From contig NZ_BLBC01000013.1 of assembly GCF_009684755.1 (NCBI RefSeq), positions 1,163 to 65,162 of the forward strand: 64,000 nt of DNA. Direction: 5' to 3'. Under the pieces are notes generated by a model. That model worked only from the letters and a program-made list of their open reading frames with translations. It had not been told where the DNA came from and made no database searches. This DNA is from Capnocytophaga felis. Its GTDB lineage: Bacteria > Bacteroidota > Bacteroidia > Flavobacteriales > Flavobacteriaceae. The stretch's first letter is position 1. Every line of letters begins with the position of its first letter. The position numbers and the translations under genes are program-made. Shown piece after piece: positions 7,547-15,846 of this stretch.

Positions 7547-9850
7547 TTATTTTGTGTATTTGTTTCGCAATTGTTTTGCGGTTTCTACCATTGCAACGAG
7601 TGCTTTTTTGGTTTCTTCCCAATGGCGTGTTTTGAGTCCGCAATCGGGGTTTATCCACAGATTTCGTTGCGGAATCACTTTAATGGCTTTTTCCATCAGA
7701 AAGCTCATTTCCTCAACCGAAGGCACGCGGGGCGAATGAATGTCGTAAACTCCCGGACCAATTTCATTCGGATATTTAAAATCTGCAAAAACATCAAGCA
7801 GTTCCATTTGCGAACGAGAACATTCAATGGTAATTACATCGGCGTCCATATCGGCAATAGCCTGAATCATATCATTAAATTCGGAATAACACATATGTGT
7901 GTGAATTTGAGTGCTGTCTTCCACTCCCGAAGCCGAAATTCTGAAAGCTCGTATTGCCCAATCATAGTAGGCTTCCCAATCTTTTTTACGCAATGGCAAA
8001 CCTTCGCGAATGGCTGGTTCATCAATTTGAATCACTTTGATGCCCGCTTTTTCCAAATCAATCACCTCATCTCGAATAGCCAAAGCAATTTGCGTACAAG
8101 TTGTTGAACGAGGTTGGTCATCACGCACGAACGACCATTGCAGAATCGTTACTGGTCCTGTAAGCATTCCCTTAACAGGAAGCGACGTTAAAGACTGTGC
8201 GTACTGCGACCAGCGTACCGTCATCGGCTCAGGACGCGATACGTCTCCGTAAATAATCGGAGGTTTTACACAACGCGACCCATAACTTTGCACCCAACCG
8301 AATTTGGTAAAAGTATATCCCTTTAATTGTTCGCCAAAATATTCCACCATATCGTTACGTTCAAACTCCCCGTGCACCAATACATCAATTCCCGCTTCTT
8401 CCTGAAAACGAATGGAGGCTTCAATTTCTTCTTTCAATAATGTTTCGTATTCTGACAGCGGAAGAACGCCTTTTTTGAAATTCGCCCGCCAACTCCTAAC
8501 CTCTTGTGTTTGAGGAAACGAACCGATGGTAGTTGTAGGGAAAAGCGGCAGGTTCAACGCCTTTTGTTGAATGGCTTGACGCTCAACAAACGCTCCTTTG
8601 CGGTGAGCATCTTTTTCAGTGATGGAAGCTACCCGAGCCTTTACTTCGGTATCGTGGATGAGTTTGGAAGTTTTCCGATTGTCGTTAGAAGTTTTGTTTT
8701 GAGCCACAGCAGATTTTTGACTTTCAGTTAAAGAATCCTCTGCTATTGCCTTGATAGTGCTGATTTCCGCGAGTTTTTGTTTGGCAAAAGCCAACCATTG
8801 TTTGATTTCGGGAGTAAGCACTTTTTCATTGTTTTCCAACTCCAAATTACAAGGCGAATGAAGCAAAGAACAAGAGGAAGACACCAAAACGCGCTCATTG
8901 CCAATCTTTTGCTGTGCTTTCTGAATCAACGTCACTGATTTTTCAAAATCGTTAATCCAGATGTTTCTTCCGTCAACAACTCCGAGTGAAAGTTTCTTTT
9001 TACCATCTATTTGATTAAGAACATCATCTAATTGCTCAGAAGCACGTACCAAATCAATGTGAAGCACGTCAAACGGAAGGCTCAATGCCAAAGACAAATT
9101 ATCTGCCAATGCACCAAAATAAGTGGTCAGGATAAATTCCGTATCTGGGAACGATGCTCTAAGGTCTTCATAAACTGATAAGTACGTTTGTTTTGCTTTT
9201 GGGCAGAGGTCAAGTGCCAAACAAGGTTCGTCAATCTGAATGGTTTTCGCCCCGGCGGCTACCAATTCCTTCACGATTTGTTTGTAAGCAACAAGCAACG
9301 AAGAAGCCAAATCCAAACGGTCAAAATCATTTTCTTTCTCTTTCCCCAGCAACAAATAAGTAACGATGCCCAGCAACACGGGTTTGGTTTCAAATCCTTT
9401 GTCTTTGGCAAATTGATACTCGGCAAGGGCTTTGTTGTATCTTACCTTAAATGATTGATTTTTATAGAATTCAGGAACGATATAATGATAATTGGTATCA
9501 AACCACTTGGTCATTTCCATAGCCGTAATATCAATCCCATCTTTCTGATATCCTCTTGCCAAAGCGAAATAAAGTTCCATATCCGACAAATGGCTTATCG
9601 GAGCAAAACGATTGGGAATGGCATTTACAGAGAATGAAAAATCAAGCACTTGGTCATAAAATGAAAAATCATTGGAAGGAATTAGGTCAATGCCCGCTTC
9701 TTTCTGAATTTTCCAGTTATAAGCTCGGATAGTATCAGCAACTTCAAAAAGTTCTTTTTCGGAAATTTTTCCTGCCCAAAAAGCCTCATTGGCTTTTTTC
9801 AACTCGCGTTTCTCCCCTATGCGAGGATATCCTAATAAATTGGTTTTCAT
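7547..9850 (-). CDS. metE: cobalamin-independent methionine synthase
   Basis: The 767-residue enzyme transfers the methyl group of 5-methyltetrahydropteroyl-glutamate to homocysteine, the last step of methionine synthesis. The N-terminal duplicated barrel starts with the family signature LGYPRIGEKRELKKA. The C-terminal barrel has the zinc ligands His and Cys in HTHMCYSEF, Glu in ITIECSRS and Cys in NPDCGLKTR. It follows metF by 58 nt on the same strand, so methyl-folate supply and use are co-transcribed. No B12-dependent metH or B12 riboswitch is seen nearby. Confidence 0.97.
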   Translation of the reverse strand: MKTNLLGYPRIGEKRELKKANEAFWAGKISEKELFEVADTIRAYNWKIQKEAGIDLIPSNDFSFYDQVLDFSFSVNAIPNRFAPISHLSDMELYFALARGYQKDGIDITAMEMTKWFDTNYHYIVPEFYKNQSFKVRYNKALAEYQFAKDKGFETKPVLLGIVTYLLLGKEKENDFDRLDLASSLLVAYKQIVKELVAAGAKTIQIDEPCLALDLCPKAKQTYLSVYEDLRASFPDTEFILTTYFGALADNLSLALSLPFDVLHIDLVRASEQLDDVLNQIDGKKKLSLGVVDGRNIWINDFEKSVTLIQKAQQKIGNERVLVSSSCSLLHSPCNLELENNEKVLTPEIKQWLAFAKQKLAEISTIKAIAEDSLTESQKSAVAQNKTSNDNRKTSKLIHDTEVKARVASITEKDAHRKGAFVERQAIQQKALNLPLFPTTTIGSFPQTQEVRSWRANFKKGVLPLSEYETLLKEEIEASIRFQEEAGIDVLVHGEFERNDMVEYFGEQLKGYTFTKFGWVQSYGSRCVKPPIIYGDVSRPEPMTVRWSQYAQSLTSLPVKGMLTGPVTILQWSFVRDDQPRSTTCTQIALAIRDEVIDLEKAGIKVIQIDEPAIREGLPLRKKDWEAYYDWAIRAFRISASGVEDSTQIHTHMCYSEFNDMIQAIADMDADVITIECSRSQMELLDVFADFKYPNEIGPGVYDIHSPRVPSVEEMSFLMEKAIKVIPQRNLWINPDCGLKTRHWEETKKALVAMVETAKQLRNKYTK

Positions 9851-9908
9851 ATTTTAATTCTATTTTTTTATGTATTTTTACTCTTTTTCTTTTTGGATAG
9901 CACACAAA

Positions 9909-10865
9909 TTAAAAAACTTTGGAAACAATATCCACTATTCCGTCCGATTTTCCCATAGAATAATAGTGAAGCGTGGGTACGCCATAGTTTTTAAGTTCTT
10001 TGCTTTGCTGAATTGCCCACTCAATGCCCACCTGTTTCACTTCGCTATTGGTTTTGCATTTTTCGAGTTCGCTTACCAATTCTTCAGGCAAATCAAGTTT
10101 GAAAACCTGTGGAAGCAAACTGATATGCCTTTTAGTGGTAATGGGCTTGATACCAGGAATGATAGGAACGTCAATGCCAGCCAAACGCACCTTTTCCACG
10201 AAATCAAAATATTTTTGATTGTCAAAAAACATTTGAGTTACAATATAATCCGCACCTGCATTTACCTTTTCTTTGAGCCGAGCCAAATCAAAAGACATCG
10301 AAGGAGCCTCTATGTGCTTTTCAGGATATCCTGCCACCCCGATGCAGAAATCGGCTCCGTAGTCGGTTTCAATTACGTCGTGCAGATATTTTCCTTTGCT
10401 TAAATCCTTGATTTGCTTTACCAGTTCCACAGCGTAGGTATGTCCGTTTTTAGTAGGCTGAAAGTAACGTTCTTCCTTCATTGCGTCGCCTCGCAGTGCC
10501 ATTACATTGTTGATACCCAAATAGAAACAATCAACCAACAGATATTCAGTTTCCTCTTTTGTGAATCCTCCACAAAGCACGTGTGGCACCGTATCAATAC
10601 CATATTTATATTTTATGGCAGAGCATATCCCCACTGTCCCGGGACGCATACGGGTAATTTTTTTCTCCAATAGCCCGTTGGGGTGTTCCTTATAAAAATA
10701 TTCCTCACGCGAGGTGGTTACATCAATAAAAGGAGGCTTGAACTCAATAAGTGGCTCAATATTCCTATAAAGCTCCTCAATATTATTCCCTTTTTTAGGC
10801 GGAACAATCTCAAAAGAAAAAAGCGTCTTCCCTTTGGCTTTGGCAATATGCTCTGTTACCTTCAT
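9909..10865 (-). CDS. metF: methylenetetrahydrofolate reductase
   Basis: This 318-residue FAD enzyme reduces 5,10-methylene-THF to 5-methyl-THF, the methyl donor used by MetE directly downstream. Family motifs include FSFEIVPPK near the start, FIDVTTSREE, VMALRGDA and YIVTQMFFDN. Length is typical. It is the first gene of the metF-metE operon and is preceded by a good flavobacterial promoter. I looked for a SAM-sensing leader in the roughly 30-nt untranslated region and found no room for one. Confidence 0.96.
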   Translation of the reverse strand: MKVTEHIAKAKGKTLFSFEIVPPKKGNNIEELYRNIEPLIEFKPPFIDVTTSREEYFYKEHPNGLLEKKITRMRPGTVGICSAIKYKYGIDTVPHVLCGGFTKEETEYLLVDCFYLGINNVMALRGDAMKEERYFQPTKNGHTYAVELVKQIKDLSKGKYLHDVIETDYGADFCIGVAGYPEKHIEAPSMSFDLARLKEKVNAGADYIVTQMFFDNQKYFDFVEKVRLAGIDVPIIPGIKPITTKRHISLLPQVFKLDLPEELVSELEKCKTNSEVKQVGIEWAIQQSKELKNYGVPTLHYYSMGKSDGIVDIVSKVF

Positions 10866-10898
10866 AGTGTACGTGATTTTACAAATAAATTACAGAGG

Positions 10899-10928
10899 CA
10901 AAATTAAAAATATTTTTTAAAAAACAAA
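10899..10928 (-). promoter_or_regulatory. promoter of metF-metE
   Basis: Minus strand: TTTG, 18 nt, TAATTTTG, with the -7 element about 34 nt before the metF start. It fits the TTTG/TAnnTTTG consensus. Confidence 0.6.
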
Positions 10929-11094
10929 ATAATTATAAAAAAAAACTACATAAAAATAAAATTCAGAAAAAAAAACTACAAAATAACAAAATCAAAGTAT
11001 ATCAAAATTTACCTTTCACACAACAAACAAGCTTGTGCATATGTATTTTCTACTATTGCATAGAAATTATTTTTAAGACGAATTAATTTTTTCA

Positions 11095-11102
11095 TACTTT
11101 TG
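11095..11102 (+). promoter_or_regulatory. -7 element for asnA
   Basis: TACTTTTG lies 43 nt before the asnA start. No clear -33 TTTG is found at the right distance. TAAATTTG also occurs at 11136-11143 but is too close to the start codon. Confidence 0.4.
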
Positions 11103-11144
11103 TCCGATTTTAAAACTTTTTGGCTCACCAATCATTAAATTTGT

Positions 11145-12179
11145 ATGAGTTATTTAATAAAACCTAAAGACTATACTCCCCTTTTAGATTTACAACAAAC
11201 CGAATTGGGAATTCAGAAAATAAAGGATTTTTTTCAAGCTAACTTATCCGCCGAACTTCGATTACGCAGAGTTACCGCTCCTTTGTTCGTTTTGCAAGGA
11301 ACAGGACTTAATGACGATTTGAGTGGCGTGGAACGTGCTGTTAATTTCCCAATTAAGGATATGAACGACCAACGTGCCGAAGTAGTACACTCACTCGCCA
11401 AATGGAAACGCGTAATGCTTGCCGATTATAACATCGAAAAAGGTTACGGAATTTATACCGATATGAACGCTATCCGTGCCGATGAAGAACTCGGAAACTT
11501 GCATTCGCTTTATGTTGACCAATGGGATTGGGAAATGGTAATTTCAGAACAACAACGCAATATTACCTTTCTGAAAGACATCGTACGTCGTATCTATGCC
11601 ACACTATTACGTACAGAATATTTGGTTTGCGAAAGTTTCTCAAAAATAAAACCCATATTACCTCCCGAAATCCATTTTATTCATTCGGAAGAACTTTTGC
11701 AAAGATTCCCGAACCTTACTACCAAACAACGAGAAGCTGCTATCGCCAAAGAACTAAAAGCAGTTTTTATCATAGGCATTGGCGGAAAACTTTCCAATGG
11801 GGAAAAACACGACAAACGTGCACCCGATTACGATGATTGGAGCAGTTTTTCCGGTGATTTTGCAGGAATAAATGGCGATATTATCCTTTGGAATCCTATT
11901 TTGGAACTTCCTTTTGAAATTTCGTCAATGGGAATACGAGTTGATAAGGAAGCATTGCTTAGACAACTGCAACTGGAAGGACAGGAAAATCGTTTGAACT
12001 TATATTTCCATCAACGCTTGATGAATGATACGCTCCCACTTTCTGTTGGAGGAGGCATCGGACAATCCAGATTGTGTATGTTTCTATTACAGAAAGCCCA
12101 CATTGGTGAAATTCAAGCAAGTATATGGTCTGACGAAATGCGTAAAGAATGTAAAAGATGGAATATTCCTCTGATTTAA
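11145..12179 (+). CDS. asnA: aspartate-ammonia ligase
   Basis: The 344-residue protein is AsnA, the ammonia-dependent asparagine synthetase that makes asparagine from aspartate, ATP and ammonium through an aspartyl-AMP intermediate. It has the class II aminoacyl-tRNA-synthetase-like fold. Conserved stretches include VTAPLFVLQGTGLNDDL, FPIKDMNDQRAEVVHSLAKW, SLYVDQWDWE and the C-terminal GGGIGQSRLCM. Length matches the family. It is transcribed divergently from metF and has no partner gene. Confidence 0.97.
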   Translation: MSYLIKPKDYTPLLDLQQTELGIQKIKDFFQANLSAELRLRRVTAPLFVLQGTGLNDDLSGVERAVNFPIKDMNDQRAEVVHSLAKWKRVMLADYNIEKGYGIYTDMNAIRADEELGNLHSLYVDQWDWEMVISEQQRNITFLKDIVRRIYATLLRTEYLVCESFSKIKPILPPEIHFIHSEELLQRFPNLTTKQREAAIAKELKAVFIIGIGGKLSNGEKHDKRAPDYDDWSSFSGDFAGINGDIILWNPILELPFEISSMGIRVDKEALLRQLQLEGQENRLNLYFHQRLMNDTLPLSVGGGIGQSRLCMFLLQKAHIGEIQASIWSDEMRKECKRWNIPLI

Positions 12180-12219
12180 GTTTTTTTAATAATTTGAATT
12201 GATTTCGAGAGATTTATTT

Positions 12220-12250
12220 TTTGAAAGAATAAAAAAAGTAATTATCTTTG
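12220..12250 (+). promoter_or_regulatory. promoter of ssrA
   Basis: TTTG (12220-12223), 19 nt, TATCTTTG (12243-12250). The expected start site is about 20 nt before the mature tmRNA 5' end. Confidence 0.7.
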
Positions 12251-12278
12251 CCCCAAGTTCATAGAAAGAACCTTGAAT

Positions 12279-12678
12279 GGGGTCGATCGGTTTTGACAGT
12301 AAGTCGAATTGAAATGTAAGCATACCGAGCTATGAAATTAATGCTCGTTAATCTCTATTTCAAACTTTTTAAATGGCGAGAATAACTACGCTCTTGCTGC
12401 CTAATCTGAAGTTTAGTAGGATTTCTGGCTAAGTCTCTACAAGGTAGGGAAGCGAGATGTCTCTGAAAAGCCCTTGTTGACGGCGGTTCGTACAGAGGCA
12501 CCATAAAAGTCAACATTGAATCGGATGATGGTTTCTGCTGAAGATTCGGATTTTAGGAAACTAAGCGTGTTGTGGGCGGTTTTTGGTCAGCAACCCGACG
12601 AAAATCAAACAAAAACTAAGTATGTAGAAAGCCTTTGAATTGCTTATTTGGACGAGAGTTCGATTCTCTCCGACTCCA
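12279..12678 (+). ncRNA. ssrA: transfer-messenger RNA
   Basis: This is one-piece tmRNA, which rescues stalled ribosomes and tags the incomplete protein. The 5' end GGGGTCG pairs with CGACTCC at the 3' end to make the tRNA-like acceptor stem, and the T-arm GAGTTCGATTCTCTC is present. The tag frame is at 12375-12404 and reads GENNYALAA followed by TAA, the usual Bacteroidota tag. The 3' CCA is not fully encoded. The remaining sequence is long enough for the standard pseudoknots. Confidence 0.97.
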
Positions 12679-12683
12679 CAACA

Positions 12684-12730
12684 AAAAAGGATAATTATTT
12701 TTTAGTCAAATAATTATCCTTTTTGTTTTG
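12684..12730 (+). terminator. terminator of ssrA
   Basis: A perfect 17-bp stem (12684-12700 with 12708-12724) and a seven-base loop are followed by T-rich sequence. The rest of 12731-12999 shows no gene; it holds only the -7 element of the next gene. Confidence 0.9.
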
Positions 12731-12963
12731 TTAATTTGTACAACCATTGCACAACCAAAAATCAAACATTCTCTTTTAGGCTTTTGGCGCTGTAAAAATT
12801 AGTTTAACAGATTGTTTTTACCTCCTTAAAAAGATAAACAATACTTATCGAATGAGTATTTAAAATTAAATTTTGTCAATAAGTATTCCATTTTAAAATT
12901 CAAAACTGCTATTTAGGCTTTAACTTTCAAAGCTTTAAACTTGTTACTTTCTGAATTTTCTAC

Positions 12964-12971
12964 TAAATTTG
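12964..12971 (+). promoter_or_regulatory. -7 element for the hexosaminidase gene
   Basis: TAAATTTG lies 29 nt before the start codon; CTTG sits 20 nt upstream in place of TTTG. Confidence 0.4.
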
Positions 12972-12999
12972 CCAAGAAACCAAAATTTTTCAGTTTGCT

Positions 13000-14940
13000 A
13001 TGAAACATTTTATGATTATTGCTCTGCTGATGCTTCCTTGGGTGGGCACGGCACAAAACACCAAACCCTTTGTAATCCCTGAATTGCAACAATGGCAAGA
13101 GGCGGCAGGGAATTTTACCATTGCTGATGAAGCCTCCATTTCAGCTGATGAAAAATCATTGGAAGTGGCACAAGCCTTCGCCGATGATTTTAAAACGATG
13201 TTCGGGAAAAGCCTCAAATTCAACAATACCGAACCAAAAATTCAGTTTGAAATCAACCCTAATATCTTGAAGGACAAAGGCGAAGAAGCCTACAAAATCG
13301 AAATTGGAAAAACCGTAAAAGTTAGTGCCAATACTACCAAGGGGCTATATTGGGCGACGCGTACTTTGCTACAACTTTCCGAACAGTCTTTTGACCTGCC
13401 TTGCGGAACCATTGAGGATTATCCGCAATATCCTTTGCGTGGCTTTATGCTCGATGTAGGTCGGAAATTCTTCACGATGGATTATCTCAAATCGGTCGTA
13501 AAACTGATGGCTTATTACAAGATGAACACGTTCCAAATTCACCTGAACGACAACGGATTCAAAAAATTCTTTAATGAAGATTGGGACAAAACCTATTCGG
13601 CTTTTCGTCTGGAAAGCACCACTTTCCCCGGACTTGCCGCAAAAGACGGATTTTACACCAAAGAAGAATTTCGTCAGCTTCAAATTGATGCTCTAAAACA
13701 AGGCGTTACCATCATTCCGGAAATTGATGCTCCGGCACACACTTTGGCTTTTGCTCACTATCTGCCCGAAATCGGGAGCGACAAATATGGCAAAGACCAC
13801 GTGGATTTATTCAACCCGAAAACCTATGAGTTCTTTGATAAACTTTTCAAAGAATACCTCGAAGGCGAAAATCCTGTTTTCGTAAATCCGTTGGTTCATA
13901 TCGGTACGGACGAATACAGCAACAAAGACCCCGAAGTAGTGGAAAAATTCCGTTATTTTACTGATTATTACATCAAATACATTGAAAATTTTGGTAAGAA
14001 AGCAGCCGTATGGGGAGCCTTAACTCACGCTAAAGGCGAAACACCTGTTAAGGTAAAAGACGTGCTGATGTTCTGCTGGTATAACGGATATGCCGAGCCT
14101 CGCGATATGATTGCTTTGGGATACGATGTAGTTAGCGTTCCGGACGGACTTATATATATCGTTCCGCAAGCGGGATATTATTACGATTATCTGAATATCA
14201 AAAAATTATATGAAAGTTGGACGCCTGCTGTTATCGGGAAAGAAATTTTTGAAGAGCAACATCCTCAAATTAAAGGCGGAATGTTTGCCGTATGGAACGA
14301 CCACGTGGGCAACGGCATCAGTCAGCAAGATGTGTATCATCGTGTCTTCCCTGCAATGCAAACGCTTTCCGTAAAGATGTGGAATGGAAAAAATACTACC
14401 TTACCTTTTGCCGATTTCGATAAAAAACGTCATTTACTGAGTGAAGCCCCTGCGGTAAACGTGCTGGGTCGCCCCGAAAAAGCTCAAAAAGGAACTGTTT
14501 TTGAAATTAAAAAACCGATTAAAGGACAAAATTTAAATCAATCGCTTACGGATATTGGATATGATTACCGCGTAACTTTCTACCTCAATGCGAAAAACAA
14601 TCCGAAGGGAACTGCTTTATTCACTTCCGATTATGCAACGTTCTATTTGTCAGACCCTAAAAGCGGAAAAGTAGGATTTAGTCGTGATGGATATGATTAT
14701 CAATTCAACTATTTTCTACCAACGAATAAAAAGCTGAAAATCATTATTAAAGGAACCAACAAATCGACTTCATTATATGTAAATGACGAACTTATCGAAA
14801 CTTTGGAAATCGTTCCGCATAAAGACGATGCCCATTTGGATAAACCTCGAAAATGGGTGCAGACTTTGGTCTTTCCGCTTAAAAAATTAGAAAATTTCAA
14901 CGGAAAAATCACCGATTTAAAAGTAGAATATTTGAAGTAG
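13000..14940 (+). CDS. secreted GH20 beta-N-acetylhexosaminidase
   Basis: This 646-residue exported enzyme should remove terminal beta-linked GlcNAc or GalNAc from glycans. A signal peptide (MKHFMIIALLMLPWVGTAQ) is followed by the GH20 N-terminal domain (about residues 25-140), the barrel from YPLRGFMLDVGRKFF, and the catalytic Asp304-Glu305 pair in VHIGTDEY, which differs slightly from the usual GGDE. A C-terminal domain from about residue 490 looks like a concanavalin-type carbohydrate-binding sandwich. Together with the sialidase-like gene 8 kb away it fits host glycan foraging. Confidence 0.9.
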   Translation: MKHFMIIALLMLPWVGTAQNTKPFVIPELQQWQEAAGNFTIADEASISADEKSLEVAQAFADDFKTMFGKSLKFNNTEPKIQFEINPNILKDKGEEAYKIEIGKTVKVSANTTKGLYWATRTLLQLSEQSFDLPCGTIEDYPQYPLRGFMLDVGRKFFTMDYLKSVVKLMAYYKMNTFQIHLNDNGFKKFFNEDWDKTYSAFRLESTTFPGLAAKDGFYTKEEFRQLQIDALKQGVTIIPEIDAPAHTLAFAHYLPEIGSDKYGKDHVDLFNPKTYEFFDKLFKEYLEGENPVFVNPLVHIGTDEYSNKDPEVVEKFRYFTDYYIKYIENFGKKAAVWGALTHAKGETPVKVKDVLMFCWYNGYAEPRDMIALGYDVVSVPDGLIYIVPQAGYYYDYLNIKKLYESWTPAVIGKEIFEEQHPQIKGGMFAVWNDHVGNGISQQDVYHRVFPAMQTLSVKMWNGKNTTLPFADFDKKRHLLSEAPAVNVLGRPEKAQKGTVFEIKKPIKGQNLNQSLTDIGYDYRVTFYLNAKNNPKGTALFTSDYATFYLSDPKSGKVGFSRDGYDYQFNYFLPTNKKLKIIIKGTNKSTSLYVNDELIETLEIVPHKDDAHLDKPRKWVQTLVFPLKKLENFNGKITDLKVEYLK

Positions 14941-15009
14941 AAAACAGAAAAACAAACATTTAAAATATTAATTTTTATCTAAGCACTTGTGTTATAAGAT
15001 TTTTTGTGT

Positions 15010-15017
15010 TATCTTTG
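15010..15017 (+). promoter_or_regulatory. -7 element for the small lipoprotein gene
   Basis: TATCTTTG lies 29 nt before the start codon; CTTG occurs about 20 nt further upstream. Confidence 0.45.
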
Positions 15018-15045
15018 GTGTTATTAACATTTAAAAATACTTATT

Positions 15046-15471
15046 ATGAAACATTTAAAATTATTGTCGTCGTTTTTTTTGATTTTGTTAGTTTCTTGCA
15101 ATAGCAAAAAAGAACAGTATACTTTACCTGATTCAGAGAAAGAGAAAATAGAAAGTATTGTAGAAAATAGTCTGTGGATAAATTATTTTTCGAAAACTAT
15201 CAACTCACCTGCTCAAATTAAAATAGGAAAATCTACAGTAAAAGAGATTAATGGTAAGCCTTATTTAGTTTCTATATACGGAGAATACAGAGCAGTCTCT
15301 ATGTTAGAGGAAAATTCAAAAACAAAGCATTACGTTTATGCGGGTATCTCTTGTACTTCAAAAACAGGTGCAGATACAGACGGATGCATTCCTGAAACTA
15401 AAACTAAATGTACCCCTTGTTCAAATGACGAGAATGATTGTGTCAAAACTGTAACAAGAGATACAGAATAA
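15046..15471 (+). CDS. small cysteine-containing lipoprotein, unknown function
   Basis: The 141-residue product has a lipoprotein signal peptide with lipobox LLVSC, so the mature protein starts at Cys18. The body shows no family I recognise. The C-terminal third is rich in cysteine (SCTS, DGCIPET, KCTPCSND, DCVK), which suggests disulfide bonds in the envelope. It has its own promoter and terminator. Confidence 0.75.
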   Translation: MKHLKLLSSFFLILLVSCNSKKEQYTLPDSEKEKIESIVENSLWINYFSKTINSPAQIKIGKSTVKEINGKPYLVSIYGEYRAVSMLEENSKTKHYVYAGISCTSKTGADTDGCIPETKTKCTPCSNDENDCVKTVTRDTE

Positions 15472-15495
15472 TAAAAGTTTAATAAGATAAACTCA

Positions 15496-15537
15496 AAAAA
15501 ATAAGTCCCTTTTCTGAAGGGACTTATTTTTTTATTA
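15496..15537 (+). terminator. terminator of the small lipoprotein gene
   Basis: AAATAAGTCCCTT and AAGGGACTTATTT form a perfect 13-bp stem with a five-base loop and a T run on the plus strand. Confidence 0.85.
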
Positions 15538-15625
15538 TTATTTTTCATTTTCGATACGTTAAAAACTTAATGACTTCTTTAATAAAAAATGATTTTCAAA
15601 TACTGCTTAATCACATTCTCTTTAT

Positions 15626-15760
15626 TTACTCTTCTTCCTTGTATTCCAAAATATCGGCAGGTTGGCAATCAAGGGCTTTGCAGATGGATTCAAGCGTAGT
15701 GAATCGGATGGCTTTGGCTTTTCCTGTTTTTAAAATGAAAAGATTGGAAAGCGTTAACCA
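15626..15760 (-). pseudogene. C-terminal remnant of an XRE/Cro-type HTH regulator
   Basis: The minus strand encodes about 44 residues ending in a stop, including LSNLFILKTGKAKAIRF, TTLESICKALDCQPADIL and EYKEEE. This is the second half of the small Cro/C1-type HTH proteins (YozG-like). A TAG stop at 15761-15763 interrupts the frame just where the missing first helices should be, and no start codon precedes it. It is best read as a truncated, dead copy. Confidence 0.7.
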
Positions 15761-15778
15761 CTAAATTCTATTTCCACA

Positions 15779-15812
15779 AACAAAAAGAAAGTCTTGAAAA
15801 CTCAAGACTTTC
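15779..15812 (-). terminator. terminator of the P-type ATPase gene
   Basis: GAAAGTCTTGA and TCAAGACTTTC (15787-15812) pair perfectly; TTTTTG follows on the minus strand. Confidence 0.8.
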
Positions 15813-15846
15813 ATATTACATTTTTTAAGATTTGCTAATTTCTTTT

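Noticed and set aside
10866-11144. SAM-sensing riboswitch ahead of metF
   Set aside because: The promoter leaves a leader of only about 30 nt, and no suitable paired elements were seen.
12679-12999. Integration site of a mobile element at the ssrA 3' end
   Set aside because: No integrase gene and no repeat of the ssrA 3' end was found in the window; the region is only a terminator and spacer.
15570-15764. A 64-codon plus-strand frame
   Set aside because: The opposite strand of the same bases encodes a clear HTH fragment; the plus frame has no likeness to a protein family.
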